NCBI GenBank assembly: GCA_945871875.1
Contig: CAMBYC010000015.1
Location: 1-36,385, forward strand
Source of the DNA: Sphingobacterium thalpophilum
GTDB lineage: Bacteria > Bacteroidota > Bacteroidia > Chitinophagales > Chitinophagaceae
DNA length: 36,385 nt
Reading direction: 5' to 3'
Shown here: in pieces, positions 1 to 9,416 of the stretch
How positions within the stretch are numbered: position 1 is the first letter of the stretch
Layout: each line of letters starts with the position of its first letter
Made by a program: the position numbers and the translations under genes
Notes under the pieces: generated by a model
Seen by the model: only the letters and a program-made list of their open reading frames with translations
The model's database searches: none
What the model was told of the DNA's origin: nothing

Positions 1-36
1 ACTAATCGAATTATAAAGCAAATGGCTTTTTAGGTC

Positions 37-246
37 AATCTTACCCATAATTGCCTTAATCTTACCCTTATTACCCCAACATTGAGGCATATTACTACAA
101 TATTGAAGCCTATAACCTTAACATTGATGCTTATACCCCTAACATTAGGGCCTATAAACATAACATTAAAGCTTAAAACCCAGACATTAATGCTTATACC
201 CCCAACTTTAGGGTTAATCAGCTTAAATTTGATGGTAAATCACTTA
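37..246 (+). repeat. Degenerate 21-bp tandem repeat array, about 10 units
   Basis: Units read in 21-nt steps: 79 ACATTGAGGCATATTACTACA, 100 ATATTGAAGCCTATAACCTTA, 121 ACATTGATGCTTATACCCCTA, 142 ACATTAGGGCCTATAAACATA, 163 ACATTAAAGCTTAAAACCCAG, 184 ACATTAATGCTTATACCCCCA, 205 ACTTTAGGGTTAATCAGCTTA; weaker units at 37, 58 and 226. Confidence 0.8.
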
Positions 247-309
247 AAATGATAGCTTACCAAGGCTTATAAATGAGGTGAAAAGCTCAGGAATTGATGA
301 AATAAAGTC

Positions 310-414
310 TAACCTATCCCTAATAATGTTCAATATTGGGTTTAGAAGAGTTAAGTTAAGGGTAACTAGGGGTAATGTTAGGGTGATAAGGCTTAATCTG
401 AGTTAATTCCAATG
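310..414 (-). repeat. Inverted-orientation copies of the same 21-bp repeat (about 4-5 units)
   Basis: Reverse complement reads AGCCTTATCACCCTAACATTA (393-373), CCCCTAGTTACCCTTAACTTA (372-352), ACTCTTCTAAACCCAATATTG (351-331), again in 21-nt phase. The first resembles forward ATGCTTATACCCCTAACATTA. Confidence 0.6.
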
Positions 415-517
415 AGTATATTAGACTAAACTATATGAAAAAGGGATAGATTACATGCATTATTTTCAAGAAATTTTGCAGTCAAAAAATATTTTTACAA
501 AATAAATAGGAAATATT

Positions 518-548
518 TTTGTAGTTACATAAAACTCCCTTACTTTTG
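518..548 (+). promoter_or_regulatory. Predicted Bacteroidetes-type promoter for the S10 operon
   Basis: TTTG at 518-521, 19-nt spacer, TACTTTTG at 541-548. Matches the Bacteroidetes -33 TTTG / -7 TAnnTTTG pattern, with rpsJ ATG at 580. Confidence 0.65.
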
Positions 549-579
549 CCCTCCCGTTGAAAAGTGGGAAATAAATAGT

Positions 580-885
580 ATGTCTCAGCGAATCAGAATA
601 AAATTACAAAGTTACGATCACAGTCTAGTAGATAAGTCTGCAGAAAAGATCGTTAAAACAGTTAGAAGTACAGGAGCAGTAGTAACGGGTCCAATTCCTT
701 TACCAACGAGGAAGAAGATTTTCACGGTATTGCGTTCTCCACACGTAAACAAGAAAGCACGTGAGCAATTCGAATTGTGCACGCACAAGCGACTTTTAGA
801 CATTTACACTTCATCTTCACGAACTGTTGATGCATTAAGTAAATTAGATCTTCCTAGTGGAGTGGAAGTTGAGATTAAAGCCTGA
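580..885 (+). CDS. rpsJ: 30S ribosomal protein S10
   Basis: [25 protein letters not shown]...[29 protein letters not shown]; canonical S10. Confidence 0.98.
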   Translation: MSQRIRIKLQSYDHSLVDKSAEKIVKTVRSTGAVVTGPIPLPTRKKIFTVLRSPHVNKKAREQFELCTHKRLLDIYTSSSRTVDALSKLDLPSGVEVEIKA

Positions 886-1141
886 TAAATTTAGGCAAAT
901 CAAATGAATTCATCTCCCAATTTTTCGTCGGAGGCGAGAGAAAAAGGAGCGCTGATAATGTTTTAAAAAAGCTGTTAACGCAGCAGGAAATATGAACAAG
1001 CCCTTCGAGGTTTGTTTACTGCCGGTACTTCCGAGGTTGATATTCAACTACAAAGGAAAAGGTCGTCAGCAAACTAGAATTGAAGTATGCGGTGTTACCG
1101 TACTGTTCTCGTAACCGAGGAGGGGCAAAACAAAATATACG
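886..1141 (+). promoter_or_regulatory. Candidate structured mRNA leader between rpsJ and rplC
   Basis: 256-nt gap with hairpins: GCTG/CAGC (971-984), AACAAGCC-CTTCGA-GGTTTGTT (995-1016), GTTGA-TAT-TCAAC (1036-1048), and CGGTGTTAC/GTAACCG with two bulges (1090-1117). Confidence 0.4.
992..1114 (+). CDS. Candidate 40-aa leader/short ORF upstream of rplC
   Basis: ATG at 992, TAA at 1112-1114: MNKPFEVCLLPVLPRLIFNYKGKGRQQTRIEVCGVTVLFS; GCAGGAAAT just upstream. No homology available. Confidence 0.25.
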   Translation: MNKPFEVCLLPVLPRLIFNYKGKGRQQTRIEVCGVTVLFS

Positions 1142-1759
1142 ATGAGAGGAATTATCGGTAAGAAAATCGGGATGACCAGCATCTTCAATGCTGATGGTAA
1201 ACACGTCCCATGTACAATTATTGAAGCGGGTCCATGTACCGTTACACAAGTTAAGACCCAAGATACAGACGGGTACAATGCATTGCAGTTGGCATTTGGT
1301 GAGAAGAAGGAAAAGCATACAACGCAAGCACAGCAAGGTCACTTTGACAAATCAGGATCTACTCCAAAAAAAATCATTAAAGAATTTCGCGATTATTCCC
1401 TAGTAAAGAATGCTGGAGAAGTTATTACACTAGAAATTTTCACTGAAGGTGAAAAGGTTGATGTTGTAGGAACTACAAAAGGTAAAGGTTTTCAGGGTGT
1501 TGTAAAACGTCACGGTTTTAGTGGTGTTGGTCAACAATCACACGGTCAGCATGATAGACAACGTGCACCAGGATCTATTGGTAATTCATCAGATGCATCA
1601 CGCGTATTTAAAGGTATGCGTATGGCAGGAAGAATGGGTTGCGATCAGGTGAAAGTTAAAGGACTTAAAGTGTTGAAAATTTTCCCTGAAAAGAATTATA
1701 TACTGTTGAGCGGTTGCGTTCCAGGATTTAATGGTTCTATTGTTTATGTTCAGAAATAA
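1142..1759 (+). CDS. rplC: 50S ribosomal protein L3
   Basis: [32 protein letters not shown]...; L3 signature [13 protein letters not shown]. Confidence 0.98.
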   Translation: MRGIIGKKIGMTSIFNADGKHVPCTIIEAGPCTVTQVKTQDTDGYNALQLAFGEKKEKHTTQAQQGHFDKSGSTPKKIIKEFRDYSLVKNAGEVITLEIFTEGEKVDVVGTTKGKGFQGVVKRHGFSGVGQQSHGQHDRQRAPGSIGNSSDASRVFKGMRMAGRMGCDQVKVKGLKVLKIFPEKNYILLSGCVPGFNGSIVYVQK

Positions 1760-1773
1760 TAAAAAGAATTAGG

Positions 1774-2412
1774 ATGCAAGCTGAAGTATTAACTATAAAA
1801 GGAGAGAAAACGGGAAGAACGGTTGAGTTACCCGAAGATATTTTTGGTATTGAACCGAATGAGCATGTTGTTTACCTTGCTGTTAAACAATATCTTGCTG
1901 CACAACGCCAAGGTACGCACAAAGTAAAGACTCGTGCTGAAGTTCAAGGTGCTAGTCGCAAATTGCACAAGCAAAAAGGAACTGGTGGTGCTCGTAAAGG
2001 TAATATTCGTAACCCATTGTATAAAGGTGGTGGTACAGTTTTCGGTCCTAAACCTCACTCATATGATTTCAAATTAAACCGTAAGGTTAAAGATTTGGCA
2101 AAAATTAGTGTTTTGAGTTCAAAAGCACAGGAGAATAATATCATTGTAGTGGAAGATGTAGTTATGACTACACCCAAAACAAAAGAATTTGCTTCGATAT
2201 TGAGTAATCTGCATGTGGATGATAAAAAGATTCTTTTCATTATTCCAGATTATGATGATGTAGTTTACATTAGTTCTAGAAATATACCATCAGTTCTGAC
2301 TTTGTTGTTGTCTGATTTGAATACGTATGACATGATGAATGCTGATAAGTTAGTGTTCACAGAAAGTGCGGCTAAGATGTTTCTTGAAGAAGAAGAAGTA
2401 GAAACCGTATAA
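1774..2412 (+). CDS. rplD: 50S ribosomal protein L4
   Basis: QYLAAQRQGTHKVKTRAEVQGASRKLHKQKGTGGARKGNIRNPLYKGGGTVFGPKPHSY. Confidence 0.98.
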   Translation: MQAEVLTIKGEKTGRTVELPEDIFGIEPNEHVVYLAVKQYLAAQRQGTHKVKTRAEVQGASRKLHKQKGTGGARKGNIRNPLYKGGGTVFGPKPHSYDFKLNRKVKDLAKISVLSSKAQENNIIVVEDVVMTTPKTKEFASILSNLHVDDKKILFIIPDYDDVVYISSRNIPSVLTLLLSDLNTYDMMNADKLVFTESAAKMFLEEEEVETV

Positions 2413-2438
2413 TTATAAATAATTAAAAGGATTGAACC

Positions 2439-2738
2439 ATGAGGTCTAACGAAATACTTATCAAACCAATCTTGTCTGAAAAGGCAAATGCACTACAAGA
2501 AAAGTCTAGAACTTATGCTTTTCGAGTAGCAAAAGGTGCGAATAAAATCGAAATTAAGAAAGCTGTTGAAGCCTTCTACAGTGTAAGTGTAGAGGACGTA
2601 AGAACGATAGTTGTTCCTGGAAAGAATAAAAGCAAGTTCACTAAAAAGGGATTTGTAAAAGGAATGAAATCTTCTTACAAGAAAGCTTATGTAACAGTTC
2701 CTGTAGGAGAAACAATTGACTTGTACACAACCATTTAA
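2439..2738 (+). CDS. rplW: 50S ribosomal protein L23
   Basis: ILIKPILSEKANAL...YAFRVAKGANKIEIKKAVEAFYSVSVEDVRTI. Confidence 0.97.
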   Translation: MRSNEILIKPILSEKANALQEKSRTYAFRVAKGANKIEIKKAVEAFYSVSVEDVRTIVVPGKNKSKFTKKGFVKGMKSSYKKAYVTVPVGETIDLYTTI

Positions 2739-2778
2739 TTGATGTAAGGCTGCAAAGTCTCAAATATTATAGTAAAGT

Positions 2779-3618
2779 ATGGCACTAAAAAAATACAAAC
2801 CGATTACAGCGGGAACCAGATGGAGAATAGGCAACGCTTATGCAGAAATCACCGCGGATAAGCCAGAGAAAACTTTGTTAGAGAAGAAATCAGGTACTGG
2901 TGGAAGAAACCAACAAGGTAGACGTGCTATGCGCTACATTGGTGGAGGAAATAAAATGATGTATCGCATCATTGATTTTAAAAGAGATAAAAGAGATGTG
3001 CCTGCAACAGTTGCATCAATTGAATACGATCCAAATCGTACAGCGTTTATCGCTTTGCTTCATTATGTAGACGGTGAAAAACGATATATCATTGCTCCAC
3101 AAGGATTAACAGTAGGAATGACCGTTTTAAGTGGTGATTCAGTTGTTCCTGAAGTAGGAAATGCATTAATGTTAAAGTTTATGCCTTTAGGTACAAACGT
3201 TCATAATATTGAAATGCAGCCAGGTCAAGGTGGTAAATTATCTCGCAGTGCTGGTTCATCTGCACAGCTTACCAACAAAGAAGAGCGTTATGCAGTTATA
3301 AAAATGCCTTCTGGAGAATTGAGAAAGATTCTTATCAATTGTTATGCTACAGTTGGAGTTGTATCCAACTCAGATCATAACCTTGAGAGCATGGGTAAAG
3401 CTGGTAGAAACAGATGGAAAGGTATTCGTCCACGCACAAGAGGTGTTGCGATGAACCCAGTAGATCACCCGATGGGTGGTGGTGAAGGTCGCTCATCTGG
3501 AGGACATCCTAGAAGTCGTAATGGTAAATACGCAAAAGGAGAAAAAACCAGAACAAGAGGAAAAGGAAGTGATAAACTTATTTTACAGCGTAAAGACGGT
3601 AAAAAGTTGTCTAAATAA
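2779..3618 (+). CDS. rplB: 50S ribosomal protein L2
   Basis: [30 protein letters not shown]...[23 protein letters not shown]. Confidence 0.98.
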   Translation: MALKKYKPITAGTRWRIGNAYAEITADKPEKTLLEKKSGTGGRNQQGRRAMRYIGGGNKMMYRIIDFKRDKRDVPATVASIEYDPNRTAFIALLHYVDGEKRYIIAPQGLTVGMTVLSGDSVVPEVGNALMLKFMPLGTNVHNIEMQPGQGGKLSRSAGSSAQLTNKEERYAVIKMPSGELRKILINCYATVGVVSNSDHNLESMGKAGRNRWKGIRPRTRGVAMNPVDHPMGGGEGRSSGGHPRSRNGKYAKGEKTRTRGKGSDKLILQRKDGKKLSK

Positions 3619-3654
3619 AACCATATATTTTACAATAACATTATCAAATAAGAT

Positions 3655-3924
3655 ATGGCTCGTTCAATCAAAAAAGGTCCCTACGTTAGTGTAAAGCTTG
3701 AGAAAAAGATTCTTACAATGAATGAAGGTCAGGCTAAACGTTCGGTAGTAAAGACTTGGAGCAGAAGAAGTACAATTATACCAGATTTTGTAGGACATAC
3801 ATTTGCGGTACATAATGGAAACAAGTTTATCCCGGTGTATGTAACAGAATTTATGGTTGGTCATAAATTAGGTGAATTTTCTCCAACAAGAAATTTTAGA
3901 GGACATTCCAATAAAAAAGGTTAG
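3655..3924 (+). CDS. rpsS: 30S ribosomal protein S19
   Basis: [15 protein letters not shown]...[25 protein letters not shown]...[14 protein letters not shown]. Confidence 0.98.
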   Translation: MARSIKKGPYVSVKLEKKILTMNEGQAKRSVVKTWSRRSTIIPDFVGHTFAVHNGNKFIPVYVTEFMVGHKLGEFSPTRNFRGHSNKKG

Positions 3925-3978
3925 TAGGATTATAATATTCTAATAAAGTAGAATTATCCTGCAAAAAAGAAAAAAACA

Positions 3979-4317
3979 ATGGAAGCAGTAGCAAAACTTA
4001 GAAATTATCCTACATCGCCACGCAAAATGCGGTTATTGGCAGATGAAATCCGTGGAATGGCTGTTGAAAAGGCAGTTTCATTATTAGAACATCAACCACA
4101 ACATAGTGCAATTCCATTGCGTAAGCTGTTGTTATCAGCAGTAAGCAATTGGAAGCAAAAAAATGAGGGTGCAGATGTTACTGGTTTAGTGGTAAAGATA
4201 ATATATGTTGATGGAGCAAAATCAATCAAACGTATGTTACCAGCCCCACAAGGGCGTGCATATAGAATGCGCAAACGCAGCAATCACGTAACTATAATTG
4301 TAGATATCAAACATTAA
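3979..4317 (+). CDS. rplV: 50S ribosomal protein L22
   Basis: AKLRNYPTSPRKMRLLADEIRGM...KRMLPAPQGRAYRMRKRSNHVTIIV. Confidence 0.97.
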   Translation: MEAVAKLRNYPTSPRKMRLLADEIRGMAVEKAVSLLEHQPQHSAIPLRKLLLSAVSNWKQKNEGADVTGLVVKIIYVDGAKSIKRMLPAPQGRAYRMRKRSNHVTIIVDIKH

Positions 4318-4335
4318 AATTTTCAAAATCTTTAC

Positions 4336-5121
4336 ATGGGCCAAAAAACAAATCCGATTGGTAATAGGTTAGGAATCATCAGAGGTTGGGAAAGTAACTG
4401 GTATGGTAGCCGCAAAGATTATTCCGTAAAACTTATAGAAGATCATAAAATACGTACTTATCTTACTGCTCGTATCAATAAAGGTGGTATTGCTAAAATT
4501 GTAATTGAGCGTACTTTAAATAAGTTGATTGTTACTATTCATACATCAAAGCCTGGTATTATTATAGGAAAAGGTGGAAATGAGGTAGATCGTATCAAAG
4601 AAGAGTTGAAAAAACTTACTGGTAAAGAAGATGTTCAAATAAACATATTTGAAATCCGTAGACCAGAATTAGATGCGAACATTGTTGGTGATACAATCGC
4701 AAAACAAATTGAGAACAGAATTAATTTCAAACGTGCTATTAAAATGGCAATTGCTTCTACATTACGAATGGGAGCAGAAGGAATTAAGGTAAAAGTAAGT
4801 GGTCGTTTAGGCGGTGCTGAAATTGCTCGTTCAGAAGAAATCAAATCAGGAAGGGTTCCTTTACATACATTTCGTATGGATATCGATTACGCTTCTGTTT
4901 TTGCTTTAACAGTTTATGGTAAAATCGGTATTAAGGTTTGGATTTGTAAAGGTGAAGTTTTAACTAAGCGTGATTTAAATCCAAATTTCGTTACTGGAAA
5001 ACCTGAAGGTACTGAAAGAAGGGAAAGAAATGATAGACCAGACCGTGGAGATAGAGATAGAGATAGAGGCGGAGATAGAAAGCAAGGTGGAGGCGGTGGC
5101 CGTAGAGATATGCGGAAATAA
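4336..5121 (+). CDS. rpsC: 30S ribosomal protein S3 with Arg/Asp/Gly-rich C-terminal tail
   Basis: [24 protein letters not shown]...[20 protein letters not shown]; tail [34 protein letters not shown]. Confidence 0.98.
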   Translation: MGQKTNPIGNRLGIIRGWESNWYGSRKDYSVKLIEDHKIRTYLTARINKGGIAKIVIERTLNKLIVTIHTSKPGIIIGKGGNEVDRIKEELKKLTGKEDVQINIFEIRRPELDANIVGDTIAKQIENRINFKRAIKMAIASTLRMGAEGIKVKVSGRLGGAEIARSEEIKSGRVPLHTFRMDIDYASVFALTVYGKIGIKVWICKGEVLTKRDLNPNFVTGKPEGTERRERNDRPDRGDRDRDRGGDRKQGGGGGRRDMRK

Positions 5122-5176
5122 ACAAGTTCCGTATAATAAAATATTTTTGAACGAATCAAGATCATAATTTAAAATT

Positions 5177-5593
5177 ATGTTACAACCGAAAAGGACAAAA
5201 CACAGGAAGGCTCAAAAAGGCAGAATCAGAGAGGTTGCCAAACGTGGTACTTCCATTTCATTTGGATCTTATGCTTTAAAAGCTTTAGAACCAATATGGC
5301 TTACCAACCGTCAAATTGAAGCTGCTCGTCAAGCAATGACAAGAGCTATGAAGCGTGAAGGTAATGTATGGATAAGAATATTTCCTGACAAACCGATTAC
5401 ACGCAAGCCAGCCGAAGTAAGGATGGGTAAGGGTAAAGGAAATCCAGAATATTGGGCTGCAGTAGTTGAACCAGGTCGTATTCTATTTGAAGCTGATGGC
5501 GTAACACCAGAAGTTGCAAAGGAAGCTATGAAGTTGGCAGCTGATAAGTTACCAATTTTAACAAAATTTATTACTCGTCGTGATTTGGCGTAA
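5177..5593 (+). CDS. rplP: 50S ribosomal protein L16
   Basis: [16 protein letters not shown]...[34 protein letters not shown]. Confidence 0.98.
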   Translation: MLQPKRTKHRKAQKGRIREVAKRGTSISFGSYALKALEPIWLTNRQIEAARQAMTRAMKREGNVWIRIFPDKPITRKPAEVRMGKGKGNPEYWAAVVEPGRILFEADGVTPEVAKEAMKLAADKLPILTKFITRRDLA

Positions 5594-5613
5594 TCAATTA
5601 AAAGATACACAAA

Positions 5614-5835
5614 ATGTCTAATTCAGAATTTTATAAAGGTATATCTTCAATGAATGTAGAAGATTTACAGGCAAGGATAAAAGATGATGAGCAAAGGTTA
5701 TCAAAATTAAAGTTTGCTCACAGTGTTACTCCTTTAGAAAACCCTGTAACAATTCGTTTACTTAGAAGAGATGTAGCAAGATTAAAAACAGCATTACAAG
5801 TAAGGAAAGAAGCAACTAAAAATGTGGTTTCCTAA
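5614..5835 (+). CDS. rpmC: 50S ribosomal protein L29
   Basis: Position between L16 and S17; LSKLKFAHSVTPLENPVTIRLLRRDVARLKTAL. Confidence 0.95.
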   Translation: MSNSEFYKGISSMNVEDLQARIKDDEQRLSKLKFAHSVTPLENPVTIRLLRRDVARLKTALQVRKEATKNVVS

Positions 5836-5880
5836 ATTATAAATGGTTGTAAAAGCCATAATACGTTAAAAGAGTACAAA

Positions 5881-6138
5881 ATGATAGAAAGAAAGATACG
5901 TAAAACAAAAACCGGAACAGTTACTAGTAACAAAATGACTAAAACCATTACTGTTAAAGTAGAGAGAAAAGTAAAGCATCCTATCTATGGAAAATTTGTA
6001 AAGAAATCTACAAAGTTCCATGCACATGATGAGGAGAACCAAGCTACTCCGGGTGACGTAGTTAAAATCATGGAAACCCGTCCATTAAGCAAAACAAAGC
6101 GTTGGAGATTGGTTGAAATAATTGAGAAAGCTAAATAA
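5881..6138 (+). CDS. rpsQ: 30S ribosomal protein S17
   Basis: [69 protein letters not shown]. Confidence 0.98.
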   Translation: MIERKIRKTKTGTVTSNKMTKTITVKVERKVKHPIYGKFVKKSTKFHAHDEENQATPGDVVKIMETRPLSKTKRWRLVEIIEKAK

Positions 6139-6212
6139 TTTCCTTAGGGAATTGTAGATAAACAAAATGGTTTTAATTGTTCTGTTATTTACAGAATACA
6201 AAACAAAGTAAT

Positions 6213-6581
6213 ATGATTCAGCAGGAAAGTAGGCTAAATGTAGCTGACAATAGTGGAGCAAAAGAAGTACTCTGTATCCGTGTTCTCGGAAATAGTGGTC
6301 AGGACTATGCGAGAATTGGTGATAAAATAGTTGTTACTGTTAAAGATGCAATACCAGCAGGTGGTATTAAAAAAGGTACAGTATGCAAAGCAGTAATTGT
6401 TAGAACGAAGAATAAATTACGTCGTAAAGATGGTAGTTACATTCGTTTTGATGACAATGCAGTGGTTTTATTGAACCAATCAGATGATCCACGTGGTACA
6501 CGTATTTTTGGTCCAGTAGCTAGAGAACTTCGTGACAAAGGTTATATGAAAATTATTTCACTAGCACCTGAAGTACTTTAA
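6213..6581 (+). CDS. rplN: 50S ribosomal protein L14
   Basis: [26 protein letters not shown]...; canonical L14 begins MIQ, so start set at 6213 rather than the ORF-track start 6177. Confidence 0.96.
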   Translation: MIQQESRLNVADNSGAKEVLCIRVLGNSGQDYARIGDKIVVTVKDAIPAGGIKKGTVCKAVIVRTKNKLRRKDGSYIRFDDNAVVLLNQSDDPRGTRIFGPVARELRDKGYMKIISLAPEVL

Positions 6582-6618
6582 TAATCAATAGAATTTTAAA
6601 CGCGTTAATAGTTTAACA

Positions 6619-6957
6619 ATGAGTAATAGATTTAAACCCAAATTCAATATCAAAAAAGGCGATACAGTAGTAGTTATTTCCGGTGATGATAAAGATTTGA
6701 AAAAACCTCGCAAAGTTTTAGAGGTATTTCTAGAATCTGCAAGGGTTTTAGTAGAAAGCGTAAACATAGTTACAAGGCATACAAAACCATCTGCACAAAA
6801 TACCAAGGGAGGTTTAGTTAAGAAAGAAGCTTCTGTTCACATTAGTAATGTAATGTTATGGGATGCTAAGATGAGTGTACCTACTAAAGTTAACCGTGTA
6901 CGTGAAAATGGTAAATTAGTAAGAATTTCTAAAAAATCAGGGGAGGCAATAATCTAA
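6619..6957 (+). CDS. rplX: 50S ribosomal protein L24
   Basis: [30 protein letters not shown]...[36 protein letters not shown]. Confidence 0.97.
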   Translation: MSNRFKPKFNIKKGDTVVVISGDDKDLKKPRKVLEVFLESARVLVESVNIVTRHTKPSAQNTKGGLVKKEASVHISNVMLWDAKMSVPTKVNRVRENGKLVRISKKSGEAII

Positions 6958-7532
6958 TGAGTACAGCAACTTATACTCCAAGATTGCATAAGAAGTATCA
7001 TGATGAAGTGATACCTGCATTGCAAAAAAAGTTTAATTACAACAGTTCTATGCAAACGCCAAAAATCACTAAGATTTGTGTAAATCGTGGTGTAAATGGT
7101 GCAGTAACTGATAAAAAGTTAATTGATATTGCATTAGAAGAATTAACAACAATAACAGGACAAAAAGCTGTTCCTACAATTTCGAAGAAAGATATTTCTA
7201 ACTTCAAATTACGTAAAGGAATGCCGATTGGTGCACGTGTAACGTTACGTGGTGTAAAAATGTTTGAATTTTTAGATAGATTAATTTCTGCAACCTTACC
7301 TCGTGTACGTGATTTCAAAGGAATCAATGAAAAAGCATTTGATGGTAGAGGAAATTATACTCTAGGAATCACTGAACAAATCATTTTCCCTGAAATTGAT
7401 ATCGATAAAGTAAATAGAATTACAGGTATGGATATCACCTTTGTAACTACAGCTAAGAATAATGAAGAAGCTTATGAGTTACTAAAGGAAATGGGTATGC
7501 CTTTCAGAGACATGAGAAAAGAAAAAGTTTAA
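6957..7532 (+). CDS. rplE: 50S ribosomal protein L5
   Basis: [21 protein letters not shown]...[10 protein letters not shown]-type core and [25 protein letters not shown] overlap with rplX. Confidence 0.98.
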   Translation: MSTATYTPRLHKKYHDEVIPALQKKFNYNSSMQTPKITKICVNRGVNGAVTDKKLIDIALEELTTITGQKAVPTISKKDISNFKLRKGMPIGARVTLRGVKMFEFLDRLISATLPRVRDFKGINEKAFDGRGNYTLGITEQIIFPEIDIDKVNRITGMDITFVTTAKNNEEAYELLKEMGMPFRDMRKEKV

Positions 7533-7550
7533 AAATATAAATAAATAAAA

Positions 7551-7820
7551 ATGGCTAAGACTTCAGTGAAGGCCAGAGAGCTTAAAAGACAAAGATTAGT
7601 AGCAAAATTTGCTGAAAAGCGTGCTACATTAAAAGCTGCAGAAGATTGGGCAGGGTTAGATGCTTTGCCAAAAAATTCTTCTAAAGTACGTTTACACAAT
7701 AGATGTCAAATATCTGGTAGACCAAAAGGTTATATAAGATATTTTGGTATTTCAAGGGTAACATTTAGAGATATGGCATTAATGGGAAAAATTCCCGGAG
7801 TAAAAAAGGCAAGCTGGTAA
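7551..7820 (+). CDS. rpsN: 30S ribosomal protein S14 (zinc-independent form)
   Basis: [24 protein letters not shown]...[39 protein letters not shown]; no CxxC pair. Confidence 0.97.
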   Translation: MAKTSVKARELKRQRLVAKFAEKRATLKAAEDWAGLDALPKNSSKVRLHNRCQISGRPKGYIRYFGISRVTFRDMALMGKIPGVKKASW

Positions 7821-7868
7821 ATTCAGCCCCAAAGATTATTAATTGATAACGATAATTGTAAAATTTAT

Positions 7869-8267
7869 ATGATTACAGATCCCATAGCAGATTACCTTAC
7901 AAGAATCCGTAATGGACAAATGGCGGGTCATCGTATTGTTGAGATTCCAGCATCGAATCTTAAAAAGCGCATCACTGAAATATTATACGCTCAAGGTTAT
8001 ATTTTAAAATATAAATTTGAAGATGATAGTAAACAAGGTGTTATTAAAATAGCTTTAAAATATGATGGTATTACTAAAGAACCAGCTATTAAAACATTAG
8101 ATAGAGTGAGTAGACCAGGTTTAAGACAGTATGCAAGTCCAGATGAATTCAAGCGTGTAAAAAATGGTCTTGGTATTGCAATTATTTCAACTTCAAAAGG
8201 TGTAATGACCGATAAAGAAGCTAAATTGCAGAACGTTGGCGGTGAAGTGTTGTGTAACATTTACTAA
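7869..8267 (+). CDS. rpsH: 30S ribosomal protein S8
   Basis: [35 protein letters not shown]...[19 protein letters not shown]. Confidence 0.98.
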   Translation: MITDPIADYLTRIRNGQMAGHRIVEIPASNLKKRITEILYAQGYILKYKFEDDSKQGVIKIALKYDGITKEPAIKTLDRVSRPGLRQYASPDEFKRVKNGLGIAIISTSKGVMTDKEAKLQNVGGEVLCNIY

Positions 8268-8319
8268 TAATGTTTCTCAAGAGTTTAAAATAAAGTTTTT
8301 TATAATTTCTGATACATTA

Positions 8320-8349
8320 AGTGCTGCCTATACAGCACTGACCGGTCAG
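8320..8349 (+). promoter_or_regulatory. Hairpin plus overlapping 12-bp palindrome in the rpsH-rplF spacer
   Basis: AGTGCTG (8320-8326) CCTATA CAGCACT (8333-8339) perfect 7-bp stem; CTGACCGGTCAG palindrome 8338-8349; no U-tract downstream. Confidence 0.5.
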
Positions 8350-8366
8350 AACTAAATTAAATAAAT

Positions 8367-8921
8367 ATGTCTCGTATAGGTAAGTCGCCTATTACTTTGC
8401 CTCAAGGGGTTACAGTAACAGTAAGTGCAACAAATGTAGTAGCAATTAAAGGTCCTAAAGGACAATTAACTGAAAATGTTGATAGAGATATCAAAGTTGA
8501 AGTTGAAGAAGGTAAAATAGTTTTCTCCAGACCAACAGATCAAATTCGCCATAGAGCAATGCATGGTTTGTACCGTTCATTGGTTAGTAACATGGTAAAA
8601 GGTGTTACAGAAGGATTTAAGAAAGAATTGGAGCTTGTGGGGGTAGGTTATAAAGCAGCAAATCAAGGTAATATTCTAGATTTGGCTTTAGGATTTTCAC
8701 ATAATATTATATTTGAAATTCCAAATGAGTTAAAAGTTGTTACTTCGCAAGAAAAGGGTGATAATCCAAGGATTGTTTTGGAAGGAATTGACAAACAATT
8801 ATTGGGTCAAGTTGCTGCAAAGATTCGTGGTTTGAGAAAACCTGAACCATACAAAGGTAAAGGTGTTAAGTATAAAGGTGAATTTATCAGAAGAAAAGCA
8901 GGTAAATCAGCAGGTAAATAA
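8367..8921 (+). CDS. rplF: 50S ribosomal protein L6
   Basis: MSRIGKSPITLPQGVTV...KKELELVGVGYKA...RKPEPYKGKGVKYKGEFIRRKAGKSAGK. Confidence 0.98.
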   Translation: MSRIGKSPITLPQGVTVTVSATNVVAIKGPKGQLTENVDRDIKVEVEEGKIVFSRPTDQIRHRAMHGLYRSLVSNMVKGVTEGFKKELELVGVGYKAANQGNILDLALGFSHNIIFEIPNELKVVTSQEKGDNPRIVLEGIDKQLLGQVAAKIRGLRKPEPYKGKGVKYKGEFIRRKAGKSAGK

Positions 8922-9025
8922 TAGTATAGATATATTGTTATTTTACATCTTGTTTTTTAGAATGAAAATAAATATTTGATAAATAATTTTCCTGGCAGTA
9001 TCAGGGAATAGTAAATGTAAGAATT

Positions 9026-9379
9026 ATGAACAGTAAAGGGTTAAGAAGGCAGAAGATAAAATATAGGGTAAGAAATAAAATATCTGGAGTTTCAGCTCGT
9101 CCTAGATTGAGTGTTTTCAGAAGCAATACTGATATATATTTACAACTTATAGATGATGTTAGTGGTGTTACTTTAGCATCAGCTTCTAGCAAAGAGGCTG
9201 ATATAGTAGCTCAAAAAGTTACTAAAGTTGAAAAGAGTAAGCTTGCAGGACAATCTTTGGCACAAAAAGCATTAGCAATAGGTTTAACTACTTGTACTTT
9301 TGATCGTGGCGGTTATTTATACCACGGAAGAGTAAAAGCAGTTGCTGAAGGAGCTAGAGAAGGTGGTCTTAAATTCTAA
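9026..9379 (+). CDS. rplR: 50S ribosomal protein L18
   Basis: [31 protein letters not shown]...[26 protein letters not shown]. Confidence 0.98.
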   Translation: MNSKGLRRQKIKYRVRNKISGVSARPRLSVFRSNTDIYLQLIDDVSGVTLASASSKEADIVAQKVTKVEKSKLAGQSLAQKALAIGLTTCTFDRGGYLYHGRVKAVAEGAREGGLKF

Positions 9380-9416
9380 TTTTAATTAATACACTGAACA
9401 GTTAATTGACGAAATA

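Noticed and set aside
37-414. CRISPR array
   Set aside because: Units are 21 bp, degenerate and directly adjacent, with no unique spacers between conserved repeats and no cas genes.
1016-1342. Antisense ORFs within the ribosomal operon (e.g. 1016-1342 -, 1828-2058 -, 4635-4844 -, 7037-7327 -, 7997-8260 -)
   Set aside because: They overlap unmistakable ribosomal protein genes on the opposite strand and have no recognisable domain; shadow ORFs.
4914-5165. Minus ORF of 83 aa opposite the S3 tail
   Set aside because: Its Pro/Ser/Leu-rich composition is simply the complement of the R/D/G-rich microsatellite tail.
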